A stretch of 64,000 nucleotides of DNA from contig NZ_JBEXAC010000002.1 in NCBI RefSeq assembly GCF_040567655.1, positions 1,364,001 to 1,428,000 of the forward strand, read 5' to 3'. The stretch is from Chitinophaga sp. H8 (GTDB lineage Bacteria > Bacteroidota > Bacteroidia > Chitinophagales > Chitinophagaceae). Position numbers and translations under genes: made by a program. Below the pieces are notes generated by a model, which saw only the letters and a program-made list of their open reading frames with translations, was not told the DNA's origin and searched no databases. Positions 52,255-62,200 of the stretch are shown here, piece by piece (within the stretch, counting starts at the first letter, position 1; every line of letters begins with the position of its first letter).

Positions 52255-52343
52255 AGTTAACCCACTTTCCGGCAGTGTTCCATTGTGCAGGAAATCACTG
52301 TGCCGACAACCTTCAAAACTAAATAAAATCCGGTGCACATTTG

Positions 52344-54641
52344 CTAATGGATGAATACGAGTTTGGTAACCAGTTTTTCCTGGCCGGTGTCGTTGGTGGC
52401 AAATACGAGATATACACCACTTTGCGGGCGGCGGCCGGTATAATCCAATCCATTCCAGACGGCCTGCCCTCCTGCTGCGCGGGTTTGATAGATGAGTTTA
52501 CCACTGATGTCGGTAATTTTAACTATAGCATTTTGTACCACTCCCCTGATAGCGATGGTACCGCTATATCCCGGAGGAACCGGGTTAGGAAATACGAGTA
52601 CACTATCAGACGGGGTATTGGAGCCTTCTGTAGCAGTGCCCCGGTAGGAAACCAGTCCTTTACCGGTAGCAAAGAATACTTCTCCACTTAGCGGATCAAC
52701 GGCTATTTTGTGAACGATGTTATCCGGCAATGGACTGTTGGCCGTATTAAAATGAAGGATTACCTGTTGTCCATCCGGGCTGATGAGCCACACGCCGTTG
52801 CGGGTAGCTATCCATTTGCGGTTGGCCCCATCTACAGTGATGGCATTTACCTGTTCGTTCTGAAATAAAAAACCAGCAAAATCATCTTGTTTTACTACCG
52901 GCAGATAGGCCGCGCAACTGCCTGCATTGAAGAGGTTTTGTGCGCATTGAAAGATGCCGATACCTCTGTTGGTACCCACCCATATATATCCATCTTTATC
53001 TTTGGCCAGGCAGTTGACATTATCGTCCGGTAAATTGCCTTGCGTAGCACCAACGCGCAGCTGCAGCCAGTTGTCGTCTGCAGTGTGCTGTATATCGCTG
53101 CCATAGTTCAGTACAAACAAGCCATTCCCGTTAGGAGATACGATCCATACCTGGTTATAGTCATCCGTTAATACCTGACTAACGGCATTGCCCATATGAA
53201 AAAACGGGATGAAGAAAGATTGCCAGGACTGGTCTGTTTTTTTCACGAGGAGTTCCCGCTGGGCTCCGTAGGAAGTCATCCAGATATTACCTGCCGCGTC
53301 AGCTGCCAGCCCGCTGATACGGTAAGCCTGCGGATTGTCTTGCGCAGGGGGTAATACCTGCTGTTTAAAAAGTGTATGACCACCATCGGGTGTCCATGCT
53401 AACAGGCCACCACCGAAAGCGCCCATGTATATGTCTCCTTTGACAGGATCGGCGGCGAGTGTGATCAGGTCGGGTACAGTATCCAGATACGGATATTGCA
53501 GGTAATTGTAGTTCTGCCATTCTTCTTTTTCAAAGCGGTAATATCCGTTTTTATTGCCGGTAGGTTGCCATTGGTCATTGACACCGCCTGCAGTTACCCA
53601 TAGGGTATTATTGGCAAACAGCATATCGCCGGTAGCAATACTCCGGGGTGCATTGGGCGTAAGATTTTCGTAGGTATTGCCGCTGAATAGTATCAGTCCG
53701 TGGAGTGAGTCGGCCACCCAGATGTTATCGCCTTGCACAGTAGCCTGTACAGGAGCCGTAATTTGTGCATGCTGCAGGGTTTGGTAAATGCTGGCCTCCG
53801 GTGTTATTTGCAGCACACGTGCCGCTCCGGAGGACAACTGTTTTTCGCAGAGGAGCAGTGTATTCTCTGAAACGGTTGCGCCGGTCAGATGCCAGCTATC
53901 CGTGTACCAGGGCTGCCATTGATTATTTTGCCAGATCCAGAGGTGATTACCCTGGCGGCACAGGAGTTGTTTATCCAGTTGAAACACCTGTTCCACAGCA
54001 CCGGCCGGAAGTCCGGCTGTAACGGGGATCCAGTTTTGGTAGTTGGCCAGATTGGCGCCCTGAATAGCTCCTTTTTTAACTCCTTGGGCGGTAGCCGCAT
54101 AAAAGTAGCCGTCATAGGAAGTGAAGGAAGTTACCGGGGCCATATTTCCGTTGTTGTCCGGGTTCCAGGTATCCGCTATTTCCCGTTTATCCAGGTTTAC
54201 CACGATGATCCCGATACCGGTACAGAGATAGGCAAAACGGTTGTAGCAGGTAATGCTGTAGATCGTTTTATCGCCGGAAACGGGTTTGCGGAGGATATCA
54301 GGCAGGTTGTATATGCGGCCATCCAGGAGCAGGTCCAGGTTGCTGTTTTGGTAAGCCACCAGGAGCGTCCGGGAGGCTTCGTCGAAACCGATGGCGCTGA
54401 TTCCCATATCATGCATACCGCCCGTTTTGTCGTACCGGGTAATGGCATGCTCTTCTTCCTCTACGGAAAACAGGCTGTAGGCGCTGGCACAAAATACTTT
54501 ACCCTCGCCGGTTGCCACGGCTCTGGCGGGCAGACAGGGTAAGTGATTACGCCAATGCCCAATGGGTACTTGTTGCGCCACATTTTGAAGGGAGCAAAGC
54601 AGTAACAGGGAAAATAGCAGGAAGCCGGCAATGAGGCGCAT
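52344..54641 (-). CDS. porZ: Type IX secretion-associated protein PorZ
   Basis: The 765 residues have a signal peptide (cleavage near N-V-A-Q) and the family-typical mature start Q-V-P-I-G-H-W-R-N-H-L-P. Two beta-propeller-like regions follow (about 30-330 and 380-670), with two-component-propeller-type repeats such as D-N-V-N-C-L-A-K-D-K-D-G-Y-I-W-V-G-T-N-R-G-I. A T9SS type A sorting domain (about 690-765: V-F-P-N-P-V-P-P ... V-K-I-T-D-I-S-G-K-L-I-Y) ends it. PorZ is thought to deliver anionic LPS to the T9SS attachment complex. A TATTTTTG box ends exactly 4 nt before the ATG. Confidence 0.88.
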   Translation of the reverse strand: MRLIAGFLLFSLLLLCSLQNVAQQVPIGHWRNHLPCLPARAVATGEGKVFCASAYSLFSVEEEEHAITRYDKTGGMHDMGISAIGFDEASRTLLVAYQNSNLDLLLDGRIYNLPDILRKPVSGDKTIYSITCYNRFAYLCTGIGIIVVNLDKREIADTWNPDNNGNMAPVTSFTSYDGYFYAATAQGVKKGAIQGANLANYQNWIPVTAGLPAGAVEQVFQLDKQLLCRQGNHLWIWQNNQWQPWYTDSWHLTGATVSENTLLLCEKQLSSGAARVLQITPEASIYQTLQHAQITAPVQATVQGDNIWVADSLHGLILFSGNTYENLTPNAPRSIATGDMLFANNTLWVTAGGVNDQWQPTGNKNGYYRFEKEEWQNYNYLQYPYLDTVPDLITLAADPVKGDIYMGAFGGGLLAWTPDGGHTLFKQQVLPPAQDNPQAYRISGLAADAAGNIWMTSYGAQRELLVKKTDQSWQSFFIPFFHMGNAVSQVLTDDYNQVWIVSPNGNGLFVLNYGSDIQHTADDNWLQLRVGATQGNLPDDNVNCLAKDKDGYIWVGTNRGIGIFQCAQNLFNAGSCAAYLPVVKQDDFAGFLFQNEQVNAITVDGANRKWIATRNGVWLISPDGQQVILHFNTANSPLPDNIVHKIAVDPLSGEVFFATGKGLVSYRGTATEGSNTPSDSVLVFPNPVPPGYSGTIAIRGVVQNAIVKITDISGKLIYQTRAAGGQAVWNGLDYTGRRPQSGVYLVFATNDTGQEKLVTKLVFIH

Positions 54642-54645
54642 AGTT

Positions 54646-54653
54646 CAAAAATA
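54646..54653 (-). promoter_or_regulatory. Candidate -7 element TATTTTTG, 4 nt before the porZ ATG
   Basis: Exact TAnnTTTG match on the minus strand; the spacer is AACT. Repeat copy B begins 17 bp further upstream, so any -33 element would lie in repeat sequence. Confidence 0.5.
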
Positions 54654-54670
54654 GCAATTAAATTAAATGA

Positions 54671-55005
54671 TTAGCTGGAAGCTATGTATTAAGCTTTTAG
54701 CTATTAGCAGTTAGCTGTTAGTTTTTAGCTGTTAGCTTTTAGCTCAATGCAGCGGAAGGTTCAATGATAGTTATATGCTAATGATCTGTTGCCTGTGTGG
54801 TAATTTTGCCCCGCAGGATGTTTTTGTTAAACCCATTTCATAGCCTTTCATGCACTATTCATACTCTATCTATGCTTTAACTATGCTTTAACCATGCTTT
54901 AACTATGCTTCAAGCATAGGGTCTCGTCCTAAAATAGGTTTACATGTATAACTTCCTCTCCGCTGCATTTAAGCTAAAAGCTAACAGCTAAAAACCAACA
55001 GCTCT
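54671..55005. repeat. Long heptamer-arm repeat element with 11-mer core (copy B)
   Basis: The left arm of TTAGCTN units (54671-54745, some decayed) ends in AATGCAGCGG (54746-54755). The core has six 11-bp units related to TATGCTTTAAC (54849-54914), then CATAGG. The right side has CCGCTGCATT (54960-54969), the exact reverse complement of this copy's own 10-mer, then units of the AAGCTAA/CAGCTAA type to 55005. It occupies most of the divergent 466-bp gap between porZ and the RND exporter gene. Confidence 0.85.
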
Positions 55006-55107
55006 CCCAAAACTATCCATTCTATCAACTTGATGATCAGAAATCAACACATTATTTAATACAACTTTACTTACCTTTACGCCATTTACCAAATTGAGAA
55101 ATCCTTT

Positions 55108-57519
55108 ATGTGGCAACGCTTAGCAGGTTTTGTGTTAAAATACCGGTTACCGCTTCTCATTGTATTGCTGGCCAGTACGGGTGTTATGGCATACTTTGCC
55201 AGTAAGGTGCAGATGTCTTATGATTATGTAGCTTCTATCCCCAGGGATAATCCTAAATTCCTTCAGTATCAGCAGTTTAAGAAGCAGTTTGGCGAAGATG
55301 GGAATATGATCGTGTTGGGAGTACAGCACGATAAGTTTTTTGAAGCCGGTTTTTTCGCAGACTATGTACAACTGAATAAGGATCTTAAAAAGATAACAGC
55401 AGTAGAAAATATACTAAGTGTACCGTTAGCCATTAATCTGGTAAAGAACGACAGCACTAAAAAGCTGACAGCCGTACAGTTGTTTAACGGGGATTTGAGT
55501 CAGCAGGCAACGATCGACAGTTTGGCGGGGGTATTCCATTCGCTGCCATTTTATAAGGGGCTTTTATACAATCCGGAAACCAATGCCTACCTGATGGCTA
55601 TTTATGTGAACCGGGATGTATTTAATTCCGCGAAGCGTACCCAGGTAGCAGATGAGATCATGAAGCTGGCCGATGCTTTTGGAAAGAAGCATCAAACGGA
55701 GGTACGGTTGAGCGGATTGCCTTTGATACGTACTATCATGGCCACGAAGGTAGCCGATGAGTTGAAATTGTTCCTGAAGATCTCCTTTGTGCTAACGGCG
55801 CTGATCCTCTTTATGTTCTTCCGCTCCTTTGGGTCTGTGATGATGTCGATGGTAGTGGTAGCCATAGGCGTAATATGGTCGGTAGCTACCATTGTGTTAA
55901 TGGGATACAAAATCACCTTGCTGACCGGTTTGATCCCGCCATTGATTGTGGTGATCGGCATTCCCAACTGCGTATACTTTCTGAACAAGTACCATACGGA
56001 GTATGCCAAGCATAACAATAAAACGAAGGCGCTGATACGTATGATCCAGCGGATGGGCATTGTGACCCTTTTCACCAATATTACCGCCGCCATTGGCTTT
56101 GGTGTATTTTGTTTTACCAATAGTGCCATCTTAAAAGAATTTGGGGTAGTAGCCGGGTTGAACATCATGTTCATCTTTGTGATCTCCTTTATTTTCCTGC
56201 CAGCAGTATTAAGTTATCTGCCACCCCCTAAAACCAAGCATACCAGTTACCTGGATAACCGGATGTTCCGTGCAGTGCTCAGCTTCCTGGATACCATGGT
56301 ATTCAAATATCGCCCTGCGATCTACATTGTAACGATATTGGTGGTGGGAGCAGCTATAGTAGGGATGTTGCGGTTGAAGTCAGTAGGTTATATGCTGGAT
56401 GACGTGCCTAAAACGGATAAGCTGTATACCGATCTGAAGTTTTTTGAGCGGAATTTTAAGGGCGTGATGCCGTTGGAAATAGCGGTAGACACCAAAAAGA
56501 AGAACGGGGTGATCAGTTTGCAAACCCTGAATAAGCTGGATGAGCTGACTAAGCTGGTAGGTGCGCAGCCGGATTTTGCGCGGCCATTGTCGGTAGTAGA
56601 AGGGATTAAATTTGCAAAGCAGGCTTATTATAACGGAGACAGTACCAACTACAGCGTACCCAATCAGTTTGACATAGGTTTTCTGGCCCCTTATCTGCGC
56701 ATGAAAGGTGGAGAAGCAGCAGGTGGAGGTACCTCTACCTTTACCAAGCTGGTATCTTCTTTTATGGATAGTACCCGGCAGATAGCGCGTATCAGTGTGA
56801 ATATGGCGGATGTAGGCTCTGAAAAGCTGCCCCGGTTAATGGACTCCTTACGCCCGCAGGTAAATGCCATTTTTGACACTGCGCACTATCATGTCACCTT
56901 TACCGGTACCAGTATTATCTTCCAGGAAGGGACCCGGTTTATTATCAATGGCCTTACTGAGAGTATCTTACTGGCCTTTGTGCTGATCATGTTCTGTATG
57001 TTGTACCTGTTCCGTTCATGGCGGATGCTGATCATTTCCCTGATTCCGAATATCATTCCGCTGGTGGTAACTGCCGGGGTGATGGGATGGGCCAATATTG
57101 CCATCAAACCTTCTACTGTATTGGTATTTAGTGTAGCGTTGGGGATAGCAATTGATGTAACGATCCGGTTTCTGGTCAACTTTAAGCAGGAGCTTCCGCA
57201 TCATGACCTGGATATATCTGCTACCGTTAAACAAACCATTCACGAAACAGGATTAAGTATAATTTATACTTCCATGATTCTGTTTGCCGGGTTTATGATA
57301 TTTAGTTTTTCAGAGTTTGGAGGTACCAAAGCATTGGGGTGGTTAACCTCCCTGACGCTGGTGATGGCGATGATTACCAACCTCACCATTTTGCCGGCGT
57401 TGTTGTTGTGGATGGAAAAAGCCTTGTTAAAGAAGGCAAAGAAGAAGGAATTGTGGAAACCACTGGATGATGAAGAGGATATGGAGTTATCTCAAATTGG
57501 GGTGGATGATAAGGAATAA
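55108..57519 (+). CDS. RND superfamily exporter (MMPL/patched-like)
   Basis: The 803 residues form a two-fold repeated RND permease: a transmembrane helix at about 13-30, a periplasmic loop (to about 210), a five-helix block (about 215-375, including I-P-P-L-I-V-V-I-G-I-P-N-C-V-Y-F-L-N-K-Y-H), then the same plan again (helix about 405, loop to 620, helices about 625-780). The tail is Lys/Glu-rich and cytoplasmic. Relatives export lipids or hopanoid-like molecules; the substrate here is unknown. No membrane-fusion or outer-membrane partner is adjacent. TACCTTTA at 55072-55079 is a near-consensus -7 box. Confidence 0.9.
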   Translation: MWQRLAGFVLKYRLPLLIVLLASTGVMAYFASKVQMSYDYVASIPRDNPKFLQYQQFKKQFGEDGNMIVLGVQHDKFFEAGFFADYVQLNKDLKKITAVENILSVPLAINLVKNDSTKKLTAVQLFNGDLSQQATIDSLAGVFHSLPFYKGLLYNPETNAYLMAIYVNRDVFNSAKRTQVADEIMKLADAFGKKHQTEVRLSGLPLIRTIMATKVADELKLFLKISFVLTALILFMFFRSFGSVMMSMVVVAIGVIWSVATIVLMGYKITLLTGLIPPLIVVIGIPNCVYFLNKYHTEYAKHNNKTKALIRMIQRMGIVTLFTNITAAIGFGVFCFTNSAILKEFGVVAGLNIMFIFVISFIFLPAVLSYLPPPKTKHTSYLDNRMFRAVLSFLDTMVFKYRPAIYIVTILVVGAAIVGMLRLKSVGYMLDDVPKTDKLYTDLKFFERNFKGVMPLEIAVDTKKKNGVISLQTLNKLDELTKLVGAQPDFARPLSVVEGIKFAKQAYYNGDSTNYSVPNQFDIGFLAPYLRMKGGEAAGGGTSTFTKLVSSFMDSTRQIARISVNMADVGSEKLPRLMDSLRPQVNAIFDTAHYHVTFTGTSIIFQEGTRFIINGLTESILLAFVLIMFCMLYLFRSWRMLIISLIPNIIPLVVTAGVMGWANIAIKPSTVLVFSVALGIAIDVTIRFLVNFKQELPHHDLDISATVKQTIHETGLSIIYTSMILFAGFMIFSFSEFGGTKALGWLTSLTLVMAMITNLTILPALLLWMEKALLKKAKKKELWKPLDDEEDMELSQIGVDDKE

Positions 57520-57590
57520 TCAGTGTATTTAACCCGGTTGAGCATACAAGGCGCAATAACCGGGAGATAACATGACAGGCATATTTAATG

Positions 57591-57623
57591 GCCGGCTACT
57601 GTAAAAAGTAGCCGGCTTTTTTT
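57591..57623 (+). terminator. Terminator of the RND exporter gene
   Basis: GCCGGCTAC (57591-57599) pairs with GTAGCCGGC (57608-57616), followed by seven T. Confidence 0.85.
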
Positions 57624-57789
57624 ATGAAATGCGCAATTGGGATCCTTTTTTGGCTAAAATGGACAAAAAAGTGTGATGAAATAATCTAGTGGGCAGCATT
57701 CATCACATAGTTTTAGCCGTTTGTATAAAATGGCCTGATATACCGGGGAAAAAATAAGAGGTTTATGATGCCGTTCTAATCTCTTGTTC

Positions 57790-58482
57790 ATGAAAAACAA
57801 ATACTTAAAAGGAGCTCATTTATCTGAGCGAAAGTTTAAGGAGATCCTCAAGCTATTTGCCGATGATCTCACCGCCACTCAAATTGCCAGTATCAGCGGA
57901 GTGAGCCGGGTAACCATTAATAGTTATCTGAAAAAGATACGCCAGCAGATTGCGCGTTCCTGCGAGGAAGGTAATCCGGGCATCAGTCAGGTTACTGCGC
58001 AGTTGCCGGAGGAGGATTTATCTGAAAGCGTGTATGATCAGGATACGCTGGTAGCAGTAAAGCCCGAAGTAGGGAAGATTATAAAGCCGGTTATTTTCGG
58101 AATTTATAAGCAGGAAGAGCGGGTACATACGGAGATATTGCCGGATGTGAGCCGTTCTATGGTACATGCCGTAGTAAGGGGGCGTTCAGGGCTGGAAACC
58201 CTGGGAGCTGTGGAAAGGATCCGTTTATTCCGCGGGTTGGTGGATCTGGGTCAGTATCGTTTATACCGTTTGGAAAATGGTGGCACAGAAAAGGCCGATA
58301 CAGACGATGTGGATGCATTCTGGGCACTTACCCGTCACAGGCTGGCTAAGTTCAAAGGATTGAACCGTAATACCGCCTATCTGCATTTAAAGGAATGTGA
58401 GTTCCGCTATAACAGCCGGCATGAGGATTTGTATGCCGGGATGTTGAATTTATTAAAAACTTACCCGCTTACGTTAGCCTGA
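57790..58482 (+). CDS. ISXO2/IS1595-type transposase-derived protein, catalytic triad apparently lost
   Basis: The 230 residues are counted from the ATG at 57790; TTG at 57784 is an alternative. The N terminus carries a helix-turn-helix (about 10-45, A-T-Q-I-A-S-I-S-G-V-S-R-V-T-I-N-S-Y-L). The C terminus has the family's tail: F-W-A-L-T-R-H-R-L-A-K-F-K-G-L, then Y-L-H-L-K-E-C-E-F-R-Y-N (about 177-220). In active IS1016/IS1595 enzymes the core has D-E-S-Y-F-G-G, T-D-x-W-x-S-Y and an E just before N-F-W. Here the matching stretches read D-L-S-E-S-V-Y, A-V-E-R-I-R-L-F and V-D-A-F-W, so the DDE triad looks broken. No flanking inverted repeats are seen. Possibly a domesticated DNA-binding protein; function unknown. 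Confidence 0.75.
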   Translation: MKNKYLKGAHLSERKFKEILKLFADDLTATQIASISGVSRVTINSYLKKIRQQIARSCEEGNPGISQVTAQLPEEDLSESVYDQDTLVAVKPEVGKIIKPVIFGIYKQEERVHTEILPDVSRSMVHAVVRGRSGLETLGAVERIRLFRGLVDLGQYRLYRLENGGTEKADTDDVDAFWALTRHRLAKFKGLNRNTAYLHLKECEFRYNSRHEDLYAGMLNLLKTYPLTLA

Positions 58483-58667
58483 TCAGTAGCAGGTAAAGTC
58501 ATGGAATGTAAGTTAGTCATGTTATGCAATGGCCCTAGTAAGGCAGGTTCCTATATGCTATAATGAAAAATATTAACGGAAACCATGCATATCTGCAATT
58601 GCAGTCATTTAGCGTAAGGCTAAAAAATATTTAAGAGTAATCTCGATTTAGATTTTGGTTGATGAGC

Positions 58668-58700
58668 GCAGGCGATAATCTTATCGCTTGCTTTTTTTTT
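58668..58700 (+). terminator. Strong terminator after the transposase-derived gene
   Basis: GCAGGCGATAA pairs with TTATCGCTTGC (58668-58678 with 58681-58691, one mismatch; the loop needs the inner pairs open), followed by nine T. It lies 186 bp past the stop codon; the sequence between shows no gene. Confidence 0.7.
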
Positions 58701-58837
58701 ATAAACCCCTCTGTTCCAAAATATTATGAGCTCATTTTATACTAATTAAAAACAACATGATAAGTTAACAAATTGTCAAAGTTTTGTTATTTAATTATCG
58801 AGAAAGAATAATAGAACTAAAGTTTTGTTAAAAATCC

Positions 58838-58845
58838 TATATTTG
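58838..58845 (+). promoter_or_regulatory. Candidate -7 element TATATTTG of the second susCD locus
   Basis: Exact TAnnTTTG match. It predicts a leader of about 375 nt before the susC-like ATG at 59227. Confidence 0.45.
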
Positions 58846-59226
58846 ATATGTTAAATTTAGGTTAAACACACGGAAACTGCTTATGAGGAAGAAGTATTAA
58901 TAGCTTCCCTACGTGATTGAAATTGAAATTATCGGAACCTGCTTGTTATTTTATTCAACCGGACAACATTTATTATTTAGTTAAATAATGTGTTTGTTAT
59001 TTAACCAGGTGATATCGTTATCAGGTTAGTAAAATTTTTTTCGTTTGGCAAGTTTGTTAAATCAATGTTCTTCATTAAGGGAGTAAACCTTATACTTTGA
59101 TATAATTTTTTCCTTCTCCGCATAAATAAGTGACCACAAAAATCTAATGCACAAAACCAAAATGAACCAGGCGTTTATGCCCATTGTTTAAACGTTTTTA
59201 TTTAAAATCAAAATCGGAACAAAATC
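58846..59226 (+). other. Long AT-rich untranslated leader of the susC-like gene
   Basis: No credible frame is present. A second promoter-like string (ATACTTTG, one base off consensus) lies near 59093. The string TGCTTATGAGGAA occurs here (about 58879) and again at the susC-like start codon. No strong hairpin is evident by eye. Confidence 0.4.
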
Positions 59227-62200
59227 ATGCTTATGAGGAAAAGTCTATTTCTCCTCCTGTCCGTGCTATGTCTGGCAGCTGGTCAGGTTTTTGCGCAGAG
59301 TCGCACTATAACGGGGAAAGTTACATCAGCAGATGATGGGCAACCTGTAATAGGAGCCACAGTAATAGTGAAAGGCACCAGCACCGGTGCGGTTACAAAC
59401 CCGGATGGGGTTTATTCCATTAAACTTCCGGATGGTACATCAAGCCCTGTACTTGTATTTAAGTCAGTTGGTATGCAACAACTGGAATCCAAACTGGGTG
59501 CATCCAATACCGTTAATGTGGTGATGCATCTGGACATTACCAAACTTACAGAAACCGTAGTAACGGCAAATGCCATACGCCGTGACAAACGTTCACTGGG
59601 TTATGCAGCTCCCATCATCAAAAACGATGAGCTGACCAGAGGTCAGAGCACCAGCCCTTTGAATGCACTCGCAGGTAAGGTAGCCGGTGTGAACATCACC
59701 ACTACTGCAAGTGCACCTGGTAGTTCTTCCAGGATTGTACTGAGAGGTGGTTCTTCCATTGCCGGTAATAACCAGGCGCTGATGGTAGTAGATGGGGTAC
59801 CCATTGATAACTCCAGCCTTTTGGGTAACAGTGATAAACTGGGTAAGGATGCCCGCAATAACGTAGACTTTGGTAACAGGGGAAATGATATCAACCCGGA
59901 TGATATTGAATCTATTTCAGTATTGAAAGGGCCTGCGGCAGCGGCATTGTATGGTTCCCGTGCATCTAATGGTGCGATCGTCATCACTACCAAACAAGGT
60001 AAAAAGATAGATGGTAATAAAAAACAGGAAATCACTTTCAATACAGCCGTTACTTTTTCTAATGTACTGAAACTGCCTACTTTCCAGAATGAATATGGAG
60101 AAGGATATTATGACTTTGATCCTAAAGAAAATACCAGCTGGGGACCTAAGTTTGATGGTAAGGATAGAGAATGGGGACAGGAAATTAACGGAAAAAGACA
60201 GTCTAAGCCTTATGTAGCCCTGAAAGATAATATCAAGAACTTTTTTGAACTGGGAAAAGCTATCAATAATAACCTGTCCTTATCTGGTGCAGGCGAAAAA
60301 ACATCCTACTATTTATCACTGAACAGCCTGAATTCTGATGGTATCATGCCAGGCGGTTATGATAACTATAACAAGTATGGTGTACGTTTTAACGGTACAG
60401 CCCAGTTGAGCAATAAATTCTATACCAGCATCGGTGTTAATTATACCAAGATTAACAGCAACATGATCCAGGGTGGTCAGGATGGTGGTTCTGTATACAA
60501 CACTGTATTACAGACACCCCGTGATATTCCTTTGGACAAGATGGGTGATCTGAGCAATCCTTATTACAGTATGGGAGGATTCTATGATGAAGAAGGAAAT
60601 GAAGGATATGGCTACTATAACGCTTATGTGAAGAGCCCTTATTATATCCTGAAAAACTACAAGAATCTGAATGATGTGGATCGTGTGAACGGTAACTTTA
60701 CCATTGGTTACAAACCCGTTGAGTGGTTGGATATCGTGGAAAGAGTAGGTGCCGATGTGTATTCAGATCGCAGAAGATATAAGAGTCCAAAATTCAATTT
60801 TGCTCCTTTAGATACCAAATCCGGAAATTATGGTCCTGAATATGCACAGGTGGAAACCGGTAAATACGGAGAAGACCATTTTAACCTGAGTGAAATTACA
60901 CATGACCTGATGGTTACTGCCAAAAAGCAGTTTAACAAGGATTTCAATGCCTCTTTAATGGTAGGTAACAACGTTCGCCAGCGTACCTTTACTACCCTGC
61001 AAACAGCTACGAATACTGCAAATGGTCTGGTAATTCCAGGATGGTATAGCCTGGATAACAGTGATGGTCCTATCTATTCCTTTAATGAGTATACCAACCG
61101 CCGTCTGGTAGGTTTATACGGAGAGTTGAACCTGGCTTATAAAAACATGATATTCCTGGGAGCAACCGCCCGTAACGACTGGTCTTCCACATTACCAATA
61201 GCCAATAATTCATTCTTCTATCCAAGTGTGAATGGTTCCTTTGTTTTTTCTGAACTGCTGAACGGCACTAAAGCCAGCAACGTGATCAGTTATGGTAAAG
61301 TGCGTGCCAGCTGGGCGCAGGTGGGTAATGATGCAAGTCCTTACCTGTTAAAAACATACTATAACAAAACAGAGCTCAGAGGCGGTTTTGCTATCAATAC
61401 CTTCCCCTTTAATGGTGTACCTGGTTATACCATGGGAGATCGTATCGGTAATGCTGGTCTGAAGCCTGAAATCACCACTGCATTTGAGGTAGGTACGGAG
61501 ATGAACTTCTTTAATGACAGGATCTCTGTAGACTTCTCTTATTATCAGAATAAATCTAAAGACCAGATCCTGAGCACGCCTATTTCAAATGCTACCGGTT
61601 TTGGATTTAAAGCATTGAATACAGGGCTTGTTCAGAATAAAGGGGTGGAACTGAGCCTGCGTGGTACACCTATCCGTACCGCTTCCGGATTTACACTGGA
61701 ATTGTACGGTACTTATACCAAGAACGACAATGAAGTATTGGAAATCGCCAATGGCGTAAGCCAGGTATCCTTAGGTGGTTTTGGTGGTATGAGCATTGTT
61801 GCTGCAGTAGGGAAACCTTATGGTACTTTCTATTCCGAAGCGATGATGCGTGATGACCAGGGACGTGTAGTGATCAATAAACAAACCGGTACACCTATGA
61901 AAACAGATGCGGTATACCTGGGATCCTACAATCCGGATTATATGGCTTCTGCAGGTGCTAATGCTTCCTATAAAGGATTCAGCTTTAATATCCTGTTTGA
62001 TACCAAACAAGGTGGCAGATTCTTCTCCAGAACAAGAGACAACATGTTATTTACCGGAACAGACCCTGAAACAATCGTGGGTGGCCGTGAACCACATGTA
62101 TGGCCAAATTCCGTTTATGATGATGGTACCGGCAAACTGGTAGAGAACACCTCTATTAAATTTGATCCCACCAGTTATTTTTCTGGTCCATCCAGAGCTA

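Noticed and set aside
52255..52338. N-terminal extension of RecO
   Set aside because: RecO proteins start at M-L-x-K-T-x-G-I-V-L; the extra 28 residues are unrelated and only 5 bp from porZ.
57620..58700. Complete IS1595-type insertion sequence
   Set aside because: No terminal inverted repeats or target duplication could be found around the transposase-like gene, and its catalytic residues seem lost.
58875..58895. TGCTTATGAGGAA string duplicated at the susC-like start
   Set aside because: Thirteen shared bases with no extension either side and no frame; likely coincidence.
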